Assembly (NCBI GenBank): GCA_001599975.1
Contig: BCIO01000003.1
Span: 1,978,677-2,042,676 of the forward strand
Length of the DNA stretch: 64,000 bases
Reading direction: 5' to 3'
From: Cystobasidiopsis lactophilus
Taxonomy: Eukaryota > Basidiomycota > Agaricostilbomycetes > Agaricostilbales > Chionosphaeraceae
Below are positions 12,283 to 23,131 of the stretch, one piece after another. Numbering within the stretch: the stretch's first letter is position 1; every line of letters starts with the position of its first letter. Below the pieces are notes generated by a model. That model ran no database searches. It saw only the letters and a list, made by a program, of their open reading frames with translations, and had not been told where the DNA came from. A program made the translations under genes and the position numbers.

Positions 12283-15200
12283 TCATGGAACAAGAAAAAC
12301 CAAAGACATCCAAGGAATTTGAAGATACTGGATGGGCACGCATGTGAATTGTTGCCCTACGGTGGAAAGGAGAGAAAGAACCAACGTTATACCGAACACT
12401 CCCAGCAAAATGGCGTCAAAATACATCGATTGACGATGATGGTAGGTGTCAAGGTTGGGGTTGATCCCAGCAATGTTCCTGGCAAAGGATTGGGGTCGCC
12501 GTCGACATTCGCAAAGGGAGGCACTTACTGAATCGCGAAGACCATGCCACCGTTGCACAGCAACCAGAACAGAATCAAGCGTGTCCTGAAAGTGCGATTG
12601 CTGTCGTCTTCAGACGGTCGGTGCTGCTCTTCCGACGGCTTGAAGGGGGCCAACGCGCGCATGGCGGTCTTCCTGAAATCGTCCATCAGGTCCTGGTCGT
12701 CCTTTTCGACATTCTCGATAACGTTTTTCCTTGATGAAACCGTTGGCAAAGCATCGGCCTTGTCAGAGCCTTTCGTGCCCCAAGACACATCATGTCTGCC
12801 AAGCGGACAAATGTCAGCAGACCACTTCTCCATTCGTCCTGTGTGCTTACAGGTTGCAAAACGAATAAACGTTCAAGATGTTGACGAAGGACGGCGCGCA
12901 AGCCAGATATTGGGGGAAGCTCGTGACCATGTGCCAAGGGTCGAGGTACAAGAGCGAAGACAAGAAATAGACGCCAAACGTCGAAATCAAAGCAGCCAGG
13001 AGAATACCTTCTTCTCCGAGAACACTGTTGTCAAGAGTGTGAGCAAGTCGTGACACGTCGTTGAGGGTGAAAGACTTACATTGTCTTCAGCTGCTGCACA
13101 ATTGTGCCGTCCTTGGGCCATTTTGTTTGCTGAAATGCGCGTACTCTGTGGAGAGTAATCTCATGAGAGGAAGGCCGAAAAATTCTGGAAGAAACCGACG
13201 TCAATATCATCGCAGCAATGATCCTGCGGCAGTAAGGCTTTAGATCCACTTTGGTGCGCTAGAGCCAAGCCACACACAAGTAGTAGCCCAATATTGCGTT
13301 CACCACGAATGCGAACCAGTATGCGCGTCGTTCGGCCTTCGGTTTGTTGCCGAGTGCCAGCACGAAGGAGAGGGCAAGCGAAGCGCAATAGAGCCACTGT
13401 AGGGATAGGTTGACCCAGCTTGTTATTGTCTCGTTGTAGAAAAGATAAACATGTGAAGTCTCAGGCAGGAGATTGATGATGATGCTGAAGGTGAGATAGA
13501 GCGAACTGATGTTGAACCAAGTGAAAAGGAGAATGGCCACCTTTGGTTCCTATCAGCACTGGAAACGCGCATACGTGAAAAAATACGAACCTGAAACAGA
13601 GCCTGAATGTGAAAGAAGAACAGTCGAATGATGTTGTGGCCACTTCGGTAAACCCGGAAGAAATGAACCAGAGAATAGATGGAGGCGGCAAAGCTGCCGT
13701 TGAGCCACCTTCTGCGCTGAGCAACAAACTCGGCGACTCCTTCTGGTACATCTGTTTCGCCTTTGGCCGGTTTCACCTGGAGAGTGCGTCTTGAGTCTCA
13801 GGTTGGGCCAGACTGACGGGCGCTCACATAGGTCAAGTGCCACGAACATCCCGCTTTGGCCACCAGCTCAAAGCACAATATCCGGTCTTCGGCAAGAAAC
13901 ATGTTCTTCGAGAATATCGAGAGTTGGCCGAGCTTCCTCTCGCCTTGAAAGTATTGATGGAGCGGCCTTCCCAGCAATGCTCGGTATCGGTACGCGCTAA
14001 ATGCCCCTGGAAGCACAGTCACGAATCCAAAAGCGCTTTCTAGAGGCTTGTCTAGGATGTTTGACTGTGGGGAGAAGGATGAGCTCGGCACATCGGGACA
14101 AGAACGAAAGGTGGCGCCGGAATTCAAGCTCCATCACGCTCGATCAAACGCCACCTCGCTTCCACGTCGTTCCAGAAGCTTACCAGCTTGTATTCGAAGT
14201 TCTGCGCAGCCTATTTGCGCCGAATCATCAAATCTGTGATTAGAAACATTTGCGAATTTCGGTTCCGAGGCATAAGTACTCACAACAATTGGCTGCGGGC
14301 GAGAAAATTGAAGCTCAGCCGGTTTTACATGGTGATTTATTGCGCCTACATTCAGAAGTTTCCGCCCGCCATCTGTTTGGGCGAAAATCTCGCCACAGGC
14401 CCCTCCAAGATGCTTGTCCTAGAAATCGGGATCAGCGCCGTGATCTAGCCTGGCGTTGATAAATTCACATTGTGGAAAGCACTCCATAAGTGGAATAGAC
14501 TCTTCGGGCCAGGTTTTGTCCCAGCATCGACCAAGATGCACACTTCGGGCTGGAGTTGTCGCGCAAAGGCATTGAAAAGCCACCGGTGGCTGCGCAAGCC
14601 AAGCGTATCACTCTGGGATCTTATTTTGACCAAGGTGGTGATAAGACTCACCTGTTGATCTTCTTTTGGTTCTTCTGCTTGACTGTGGTGGCGATTCGAC
14701 GCATCGTTAACGGCGACAGATTTAGCCCAAAAGGATGCTAGCACCCACTGACTGTAGAAGCAAAGTGGCGATGTTCAAGAAAAGAAGAGTCTCTAAGCAC
14801 GAAAAGGAGAACGTACGCAGAATCATTTGGATGGGAACAATATTGTTCCTGGCGTCCATCCCGCCCTTCACGGGCTCGATCAGCTTCGGCCGTCCATCGT
14901 TAGGATCTACAGTGAGCTGTGTCGTATACTCGAAAAGATGCCCATGCACTGTCACGGGTCACAAATTGAGCTAAGCCGGCAAGGGAACATCAAAGCGCCC
15001 AAAATTTGACCTTCTTCGCCGTCGACTGAGCGCTTCATCAAATTGTCCTGAAACACGCCGAGGAGTGCCAGGATGTCGAGCGATCGTTTGTCGCAGGGGT
15101 CGATGCCGTCGATGATCACGCACACGACAATTCGCTGCCATGCCGGGACTCTGTAGCCGTCTTCAACGCGCCCTTGCCAGAATTTGGAATCTGATTTTGC

Positions 15201-16099
15201 GATATCACGAATGTTGGTGAAGACGGAATGCAGAGTACGCGTCAGCAGAATTTTGTCCTCTGTGTTGTAGGGCAGAAGGCATGAGTGAGCGCAGAAAGGG
15301 GCCATGTAGCACAAAACCCTTACCGTTGTAGACAGTGATGGCAACTACTAATTCCGCGTTCCTCCCGTAGTCGTTCTGACGCAGGCTCCAGCCTTCGGAG
15401 GACAGAAATCGATCAGGGTCCTAAGTCAAGCCAGTCTCATCAAGATCAGCGGGAGGAAAGGCTAGTATAGAGTCAAAACCGACAGTTGTGACTGCAGAGT
15501 ATCGGAGATGAGTAATCTCGGAGCGTCCATGGGCATCTAAGGGAGGAATCCATCTGGGCTCGACGCCTTGACGCTCAATCAGCTACGGACCCATTGCAAA
15601 GATGGACGGGACAGGACGCACTGTTGCGGATAGCGTTTGGAACCGGCACGTTGACGATGAAATGTCCTCGAACGAGTTTGACCTTTCTGGTCAACCCCCT
15701 CGTCGGCGCCTGTGCCCTCTGCTGCCATTCGTCTGAATTCCCAGAGACAGAGAACACATCGTCTTTCTCGGGCTCTTGCGGAGGATGACCCATCGAAACG
15801 CCCTCTTCTCCTTGCCAATAAGGACCCGGCGTGGTACCGGACATTGGGGGCGGCGGAACGCCCGAATGCAGAAGCCCGGACGGTGGCTCTGCCGCCGCCA
15901 TCTGGTAGTAGCCGTAATCGCCACTGGGAGGGCCATATCTAGAGGAGTCCCGGCCGTACGACGTCGTCGACATAGGCGGTGGCGGCAGCGTTCGTCTCTC
16001 GGGAGGCAACCGAGCCGAGGGCGGCCCTTGGACTGGTCGACCTTGCGGCTGCATGAATGACAGTCTTGGTTGCCCAACAGGAAGCATCTCAAAGGACAT
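12283..16099 (-). CDS. Chitin synthase, division 1 (class I-III)
   Basis: Integral membrane glycosyltransferase polymerising GlcNAc from UDP-GlcNAc into wall chitin. The N-terminus is Pro/Gly/Tyr-rich, then [18 protein letters not shown], the usual lead-in of this division. The catalytic core shows ITVYN with [21 protein letters not shown] (about 14508-14528), [26 protein letters not shown] (EDRIL at 13876-13890) and [13 protein letters not shown] (QRRRW at 13705-13719). About six or seven C-terminal membrane segments follow, ending SLVFLVP at 12283. At least eight introns interrupt it. The class cannot be fixed by eye; the sequence is rather diverged in the middle. A four-codon upstream frame overlaps the start codon (see findings). 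Confidence 0.92.
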
Positions 16100-16520
16100 T
16101 CATTCGCAGACAGACGGTGGCGACAGAGGTTCAGAGACATTGACCGAAGGTCCGAAGCTGCCTCCTGGGACAAAGGGAAAGTCTGGCGCGAGGGCATGCT
16201 GGTGCCATTTCCTTTGCGTTCCTCCTCGTCACCACCCATGTTTTGAGTGTAGCATAAAGCAAGCATGAAACCAAAGGCAGAGGCGCGCAGGCATGAAATG
16301 ATCAGGGCAGCATTGAAGTGACTTGTCGCTTGGGGAGCCCTCCTTGAGCGCAATCCAGAGTCAGAGCGGACTCTATTTCTACCGATCTCACTTCAATGTC
16401 ATAATAAACCAAAAGGTCAATCGAAGCGCAAAGGCGGCGCATCTCTCTCTTCCGCTGTCGACCGAGTGTGGGGCTGCTCAGCAAGTTCTGACTTTGAGGT
16501 GGCTGTCGCTGTAGCACGCG
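16100..16520. promoter_or_regulatory. Divergent promoter, chitin synthase / phosphotransferase gene
   Basis: About 420 bases between two divergent start codons. It carries no recognisable gene. Apart from the overlapping upstream ATG at 16101-16103 on the minus strand, nothing specific is seen. Confidence 0.5.
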
Positions 16521-18061
16521 ATGTCTCGAGCAAACGATGTCGGCGACGTGAGGTGAGAGACCTTTGTAGCTTTTTGGGGTCGAGCTCATTCCAAAGTCGC
16601 CACCGGTCGTCCGCAGACACCAAATTGACACGGCGAAGCTGGAAGCTTTCCTCAAGACTTCGACTGATTTCGTCAAGCTGCCGATCTCTGTCAAGCAGTT
16701 CAAGTTTGGCCAGTCCAATCCAACGTACATCATCACCGATGCCAGTGGCAAGCAGCTCGTCCTGCGGAAGAAGCCACCGGGAGAACTGCTTTCCAAGACT
16801 GCCCATTCTGTCGAACGAGAGTTCCGCGTACAAAAAGCTGTTGGAGAGAATTCGAATGTACCGGTACCCAAGGTCTATTCGCTCTGTGAAGACACCAGCA
16901 TCGTTAATACGCCGTTCTACCTGATGGAGTTTCTGAAAGGGCGAATATTTGCCGATGTTTGGGTGCCATCAGTGCCCTCTTACTCTGACAGAAGAGACAT
17001 GTAAGTGATTGACGCGAGCGAGACCCTGCCCGGTTCTCATTTGGACCCGAAGCTGGCATGCGGCAATTCGGACTCTGGCCCAACTCCACGCTCTGAATCC
17101 GCACAAAATTGGGCTTGGAGGCTATGGTTCTACAAAAGATTTCTTTCCACGACAAGCCAAGTCTTTGGCCAAAGTGTCAAAGGCACAGGCTGTGGTCAAA
17201 TCAAAAGAGACTGGCAAACCCATTGGCGAATTGGAGGGCCTGTGAGCAGGTTTATGGCCTTTTTGCTGCGACTCAACAATGAAACGTCGTATTTCAGAGA
17301 GGAGCTGGCGCAATACTATATGAAAAAAGCGCCGATAGGGGAGACGGTTGTCATGCATGGTGACTACAAGCTCGACAGTACGCAAACCCATCCAATCAAG
17401 CATGATGTGGCTCAGCATCTTGCAGATCTCATGTTTCACCCTGATAAGCCGGAGGTGATTGGAGTCTTGGACTGGGAGCTTTCCACACTGGTGGGTCTCT
17501 TGTTGACAGACTAAGCATGCCGGCACTCAAAGTTCAAAAAGGGCCACCCATTATTCGATCTGGCCAATCTGTTGATGCCGTGGTTCATGCTGCCCACCGA
17601 CATCAAGCATTCGTTCAAGTAGGTATTGCTTCTTGCCTCTCCTTCACCCCACGTCTAATCAGCACTGTCTTCCAGTGCTTTCACCGAAGACAAACGATAC
17701 CTCATACCACCAATCGAAGAGCTGCTTCAGCTGTACTGCAAGGAAACCGGCCGGCCGTACCCAATCAAAGGGTGGCAAGTGTGCACCAGCTTCTCGTGCT
17801 TCCGAGTACGTCTCTTTGTGCCTTGTTGAGGCTTAGCGCTCATGATACACTCAGCTCGCGGTGATTGCTCAGGGCATGTGAGTCTTTCGAAAGACCCTTC
17901 GCGACCTGCCGCTGCTAATGCTCAAAGAAAGCGCTGCGCGGCATGCTTCCGGCAACGCGTCCAGCGAGCAAGCCCACATCTACCTCTCCATCTTTCCAGA
18001 AATTATGCGTCAAGCTCGCATTCTGGCGGACGAGGAGTCGGCTGCCAAGTCCAAGTTGTAA
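16521..18061 (+). CDS. Peroxisomal APH-fold kinase (ACAD10/11 N-domain type)
   Basis: Small-molecule kinase of the aminoglycoside-phosphotransferase fold, related to the N-terminal domain of ACAD10/ACAD11. Exon 1 (16521-16552) joins 16617 to give MSRANDVGDVRHQIDTAKLE. Visible motifs are FKFGQSNPTYII, LVLRKKPPGELL (nucleotide-binding Lys), VMHGDYKLDNLMFHP (HGD at 17356-17364, the Asn made by splicing across a short intron) and VIGVLDWELSTLG (metal-binding Asp at 17470). The protein ends in SAAKSKL-stop: the last three residues form a canonical type 1 peroxisomal targeting signal. There is no acyl-CoA dehydrogenase domain. By analogy with ACAD11 the substrate may be a hydroxyacyl-CoA, but that is inference. 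Confidence 0.88.
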
Positions 18062-18513
18062 AGGTCAAGAACGATGGATGGGCTTTGCACACTTATTTAC
18101 AATGTGTTTAAACATTGAGCGATCCTTGAAGGATACACTCGGCTGGCACGAGGCCAGCGAGAAATGATTACTTTGTAGAGGCACGGTATGCAACACGTTG
18201 AAAGGAAGTCTTCACATGATGGAACGGCGAACCAGACAAAGGAGGTGACACTGGAAGGCTAGCTTGCGGTACTTTTGAGGGGGTTGGTCGAAGGAGGAGG
18301 TAAATTAGTCTTCGCTCGGATTGCGCACTCGCAATGGACTGTTCCACAATCCTGAGCACTCTCTCGTCAAACCGAGCGGAATAGCCTCACTTCCGTAACG
18401 GGCGGGAGTAGTCTCTTCGATCTGCTAGCGAGGTGTCGCTGGCGTTGTCGTGCATGCGCTCCAGCAGCGCTCTGCAGAACGAGTCTCAGCAAGGCACCCC
18501 TCGGATGATCCGG
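18062..18513. other. Convergent 3' spacer
   Basis: About 450 bases between two converging stop codons. No gene or structured RNA is recognised. Confidence 0.45.
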
Positions 18514-20227
18514 CTAAACGAAAACCCACCGCGGGTCCAATCGCTGATCAACAGGCAGTGCATGCTCTTCGCTCGAGGACTGCTCTTTCTCGTCGCTATT
18601 TTGGCCGTCTGTGAAAGGAGAAAAGATCAAGATCAAGATCAGAACCAAGCGGCAGAGAAAGCCAAGACGCACAAGCATTGACATAGTCAGCCCACTCCGT
18701 TGGTCCTGAATGGCCGGCGCTTTGCCCATTGTTGTCGGAGTAATAGTAGTGGTCGTTGTTGGACGAAGGGCCCGAGCGAGCGCCAAAGCCAGCCACCCCG
18801 GCGGTCCCGACCGAGCCCAAACTTGGCGCCATGGACAGGCGATGAGATGGATTGGAGTACATGCCGTGCGAGTTCTGGCTCCCTGGTTGCTCGTCGTTGT
18901 AAGGCGCGAGGTAGCCCGCAGAGCCGTACTGGGCCATTTGAGGATAGGTGGGGTGGTGGCTTCCGTGCTCGGAATCGTCAAAGTCCATGTCGCTGGAGAA
19001 GGGACCGCTTCAGCAAGGCTACGGAGGGCCACTCAAACGTAAAAACTCACTCTTCATCTCTGAAACGACTGACTCCGGCCCCTCCGGCACCGGCGCCACT
19101 AAGTACATGTTCAGCGATGCAGCCCAATCGGGGCTTCCAACGAAGAAAACTCACCCAGCTGCAACACGGATGTCTTCGTCAAGCTCGCGTGCTCGTTTCC
19201 GGCGCACGTAGAGGAAGCCCAGGCCCAGAAGAAGCGCTGCCGCCGCCAACCCGACGACTAAGAAAACGCCAACGACGGCGCCAGTGTTGCTGAAGAAGCC
19301 GTGCCCGCCGCCTCCGTTCGAGTCGTTGAGAGAGCCAGCGCTTTTTGAAGATACGGAGGAAGGGTTGGAGAGGTCGAGCGGGGCCGTGCTGGTTGAGTAG
19401 GATGTCGAGGTGATGAAAACGACGCCGCCGTCGCTGGTCTGTTCAATGACGGTCGTTACGACGACCTCGGTGGTAGCTTGCGCCGGGGGCAGCGTGGTCC
19501 GAGTGGTAGTTTGATCCGGAGGTGTTGTAATGACAGATGTGCGAGTCGACGTAGAGGGAGGGAGAACTGTTGTGGAGGTGATGACTTGCGTCGGGCCATC
19601 GGGCGTCGTTGTCGTGCTGGTTTCTCTTGACGTTGTCCCTTCAGAAGTAGTAGTTGTGAGAGAAGTCGACGAGGTGGGAGAAGAGGGTGGTGTACCGCCG
19701 CCCTGGCCTCCATTAGAGCTCGTGTTCCCTCCTCCACCCGTGGGCCCGCCTGTTGGGCCTGTTGGTGAAGTTGGACCGCCTGTTGGAGATGTGGGCGAGT
19801 CGCTGGGAGATCCTGTGTCTGGGCTTCCTCCTCCGCCGCCGGTCTCGGACGGCACTGGCACTGAAATGGAGTCCGCCATGTCGGTGCTCGATACGGCCGG
19901 CCCTCCTGGTGAAGCTGGCTCGTCTGTACTAATCGGAGTGGGATCTAGTGGGCTGGTAGCGTCCGATGGGTCTGCCGCTGGGGATGGGGCAGCAAGAGTG
20001 ACCGAATCGGAGTCTGCAGCCAGGCAATTCCAGCGGTCAGCGATGCTGCCCCCCTTTGACAGCACAAAACGGAAGCAGATGGGAGATCGACGGTGCACGC
20101 CAAGCACACAAGGGAGGCGGAGGGGTCCAAACCCAAGATCAAACGGAAATGGAGCACAGGACTTACTCTGTCGTCTGGTTAATTTTGCGGCTTGGGTGCG
20201 CAGGGCATTAGCTCTCTGTGGGCTCAT
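18514..20227 (-). CDS. Ser/Thr-rich single-pass membrane protein
   Basis: Surface protein with the layout of fungal wall sensors or mucin-like receptors, family not fixed. It starts MSPQRANALRTQAAKLTRRQ without a hydrophobic signal peptide. After an intron comes a 270-residue Ser/Thr/Pro/Gly-rich ectodomain with PTGG and TTTT runs, and the membrane helix VVGVFLVVGLAAAALLLGLGF followed by VRRKRARELDEDI. The cytosolic tail is Tyr/Gly/Ser-rich (PSSNNDHYYYSDNNG) and ends DPRWVFV at 18514. Introns follow DIRVAAG and lie around 19010-19070 and 18600-18675. Lacking a signal peptide while having a glycosylatable N-terminal side suggests a type III orientation, as in Opy2 nearby, or a missed upstream exon. 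Confidence 0.75.
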
Positions 20228-21994
20228 GGTGAGTCGCTGGTCGTCGCAGATCAAAACTAAGAATAAGCAGAGCCCGCACCTTGAAGGCGATTCTGGGCTG
20301 TGTGGGCCGTGGGGCAAGGTGCATTCAGCGGATCAGAGGCGGCGAGGACGAGCTTGGCCTTTTGGCGATTGCAAATCGGACCAGCGATGGCTCCCTTGTT
20401 GTCGGGAAGGTCTGTTGGCGAACCGATATGAAAAGTCCAGGGCCGTAAAGCGTGCTCGGCAACACTCGCAGCCCAAGTCTTCGCACGATGGGTGTCGCGG
20501 ATTTGGTGAGCTGGCGAGAGACAAGCCACGGCACGCGGAGCCGGCTGCCAAAATCAAGGGAGCTCCCTCAAGCTGATTAGCGTGTGTGACACTACTACGC
20601 AACACGAGCAAGAGGTCGTTGTTGTTGATGATGATAGCACCGTGTTGTTGCCTCCGGCTTTGACGCGCTTGATCTTGCTCGTGGTTGCCGATCGCTCGCC
20701 CGGGTTGCCGACCCCTGCGCTGGGCACTTACTATTTTGGCTGGAGCTGTTTGGCGATGCTGGGACGGCACCGTGGAGGAGAGCAAGAATCTAAAGACTCC
20801 CCCTATTCCAAAAACTTAATGCGTCATGCAGCCTGGTATAACTATGCCCTGTGCGCCACCACATGCTTGCCTCCAAATCATGCTGGCTGCGCTGGAAGAA
20901 GTAAATGAGCTGATGATGCCTGTCGCGCCAGGATCAGAAGGAGTTCGAGAGAGAGATTGACGCTCAGAGTGGTACTTGGCGAGGCCAAGAGCCGTCCATT
21001 TTGAGACCCAAACGGCGACCTTGGGCTGCTTTCAATTCGAATATGTCACTGGGCGCACAGGCGGATTGCCAGCTGCTCTTACCTGTTAAATTAGCGCTTC
21101 GGCAACCAGTGCGGCGATACACCCTCTTGGAGACGTCAACCCGCTAACTTGGCTGGTCAATACAAAGGCAGCAACCGAGCGCCGTAGTAGGAGCAGCAGG
21201 TCAGGAGGTCTGAAGTCAGTCTCGCAAACAGTGCCCGGCCTTTCAGGTCCATTAGGTCAGGCAGACCGGCAGCCAATCTCGCAAGCAAAGTCGCCAACAA
21301 GCTCCATCGAAGTTGGGCGAAGGCGGCCAGTCAGAGGCATTTGGAAGAACAGGTGGCCTGATGGGCAATGGGATAGCAAGCGAAGCAAGACTTCAGCTCA
21401 GAAAGGTTGTTCAACATGGTGGCAAATCCAAGGCTCGAGCATGCAAGGCAGTCGATGACCATCACCGTTTGTTGAGGGCAGACACGATTTGCATTCGCGC
21501 ATTGAATTAGAAGAGAGGCTGCCAGACCGGCATTTGGTCGACGCGGCCCAGAACTTGAAGAAAGCAAGCCTGGCGATTGGCGATGCTTCCGCCCTCTCGT
21601 CCATGATCTGGTGCTCCAGTAACTCTACGCTGAGAACGAAGACTCCAAAGCTGAAATCCAGACGCATTGATGCACCTCGAACGAAAGACGCTCATCAGCG
21701 CTCGAGTGTCGACAAATCGCCTCAAGCTCGGCGGCCGGACAGCCGCTTAGGACGCTTTGAACACTCTGCCTGCCTCATTATATTACCAGGATACACCAAA
21801 CTATACTTGGATGGTGAACTGCGGCTTGCATGGTTTCCTCTGATGTCGCAAGCGGGTGGCAGAACCACTGCCAGTTTGCCTAATGCAGACGCTGCCCCGA
21901 CTGTGCCCTCCACTGCCTCTTCTCTGCGCCGCCAGTCTGTTATAAAAGAGCTTCTGTACTCTCTTAAAGAGTCCCAAAAAGAGCAACGACCGCG
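20228..21994. other. Long divergent intergenic region
   Basis: About 1.77 kb separates the Ser/Thr-rich membrane gene and the BPL_N gene. Short frames on both strands show no domain and no consistent splice pattern, and I do not call a gene. A TATAAAAG-like stretch at 21940-21947 precedes the rightward gene by about 50 bases. The rest holds nothing I can identify; an RNA gene cannot be excluded by eye. Confidence 0.45.
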
Positions 21995-23012
21995 ATGCTT
22001 CTCCTCGCGCTGGTCCTCGCCAACATGGCAGCAGCTGCCTCGACAAGCACAGCGCCTGCTTCGCGCCCAACAGCGATGGTCTATTCAGGGCCTGGCGCAA
22101 CCTGTCAAGACAACGGCTGCTCTGACTCTGCAGCCAGTTTGCTGGAGAACAGCCCTTCGAACTATGTTGTGATCGTCGCGGGGCCGTACGAAGATGTCGA
22201 TATCACCGCGGAGACGCTTCAAGTTGGAAAAATAGACTTATACCTTCAGCCCGGTGGCGGCGACTTCGACCCCAGCTGGGCAGCTATGAAGCCGTACGCC
22301 AATGTGATTCGGAATTACGTGCAAGCGGGTGGTCGCTATGCTGGCATTTGCGTCGGAGCATATCTTGCTGGAAGCAACGCATTCAATCTTTTACCTCAAG
22401 GGTTGGACACACAAGAGGAGATAGCGCAAGACGGGGCCCAGATTACCACGGAGAACGACGGGGTTTTGCAGTTGGATTGGACCCTTCAAAACGGGACGGT
22501 GGAGGACGGGCGTTACGTTTACTTTCAAGATGGGGCGGCCATGATCAACTCAACAGCGAGCGGCAACTGGACCGTTCTAGGGAGCTATACTTCGAATGGC
22601 GACTTTGCAGCAACACTCAGTCCGTTCGGTGCCGGCTGGGTGGCCATTGTCGGCCCTCACATCGAAGCTGATGCGACATGGTGTAAGTGCTCGTTTCATC
22701 CCTCAACTTGCTGGATGACGCCTTACTGTGCTTGTCGCAGACCAAGCGGAAAACTTCACGAATCCCGATGGCGTGTCGTTCACCCTCGGATTCGATTTTG
22801 TTGAGGCCTTATCCAACGCCGGAAAGAGCAAGCCCTCATCGGCTTCGTCCTCTTCCACATCGACCCAGGAAGCGGATCTTTCAGCTTCAACTTCAACACT
22901 GTCAAGCGCTTTTGCCATCACCAGCTCGCTTTCATCGGACGCTGGCCTCTCCGCACTGCCGCTTTCTTTGACGGTGATAGTGGCTTCGGCATTGCTTGCA
23001 ACGATAGCGTAG
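21995..23012 (+). CDS. Secreted GPI-type BPL_N-domain protein
   Basis: Extracellular protein of the class I glutamine-amidotransferase-like fold, resembling the N-terminal domain of biotin-protein ligases (BPL_N), whose activity is not known to me. Signal peptide MLLLALVLANMAAAASTS. The domain shows MVYSGPGATCQDNGC, YVVIVAGPYEDVDI, DLYLQPGGGDF and the nucleophile elbow YAGICVGAYLAG (Cys codon 22349-22351). Several Asn-X-Ser/Thr sites follow (NGT, NST, NWT). One intron (22683-22740) joins ATW to YQAENFTNPDG. The tail is Ser/Thr-rich, then hydrophobic to the end (ALPLSLTVIVASALLATIA), the pattern of a GPI-anchor signal. There is no ligase domain, so it is a stand-alone surface version. Confidence 0.82.
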
Positions 23013-23131
23013 CCCATGGACCAAGTCCACTCTAACACAAGTCGATCCCCTGTTCCAAGTCTGCAGCCGGAAGTACGAATTACAAGTTCCACTCGCGTGA
23101 GCGGAGAAGAAAAACAAAGTGTCCGAGGGCA

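Noticed and set aside
19530-20576. 348-codon Val/Gly-rich open frame on the plus strand
   Set aside because: Antisense to the Thr/Pro-rich ectodomain, which yields Val/Gly runs; continues into non-coding sequence without a domain.
21489-21994. Open frame leading into the BPL_N gene
   Set aside because: Different frame from the signal peptide exon, no domain; treated as 5' leader or spacer.
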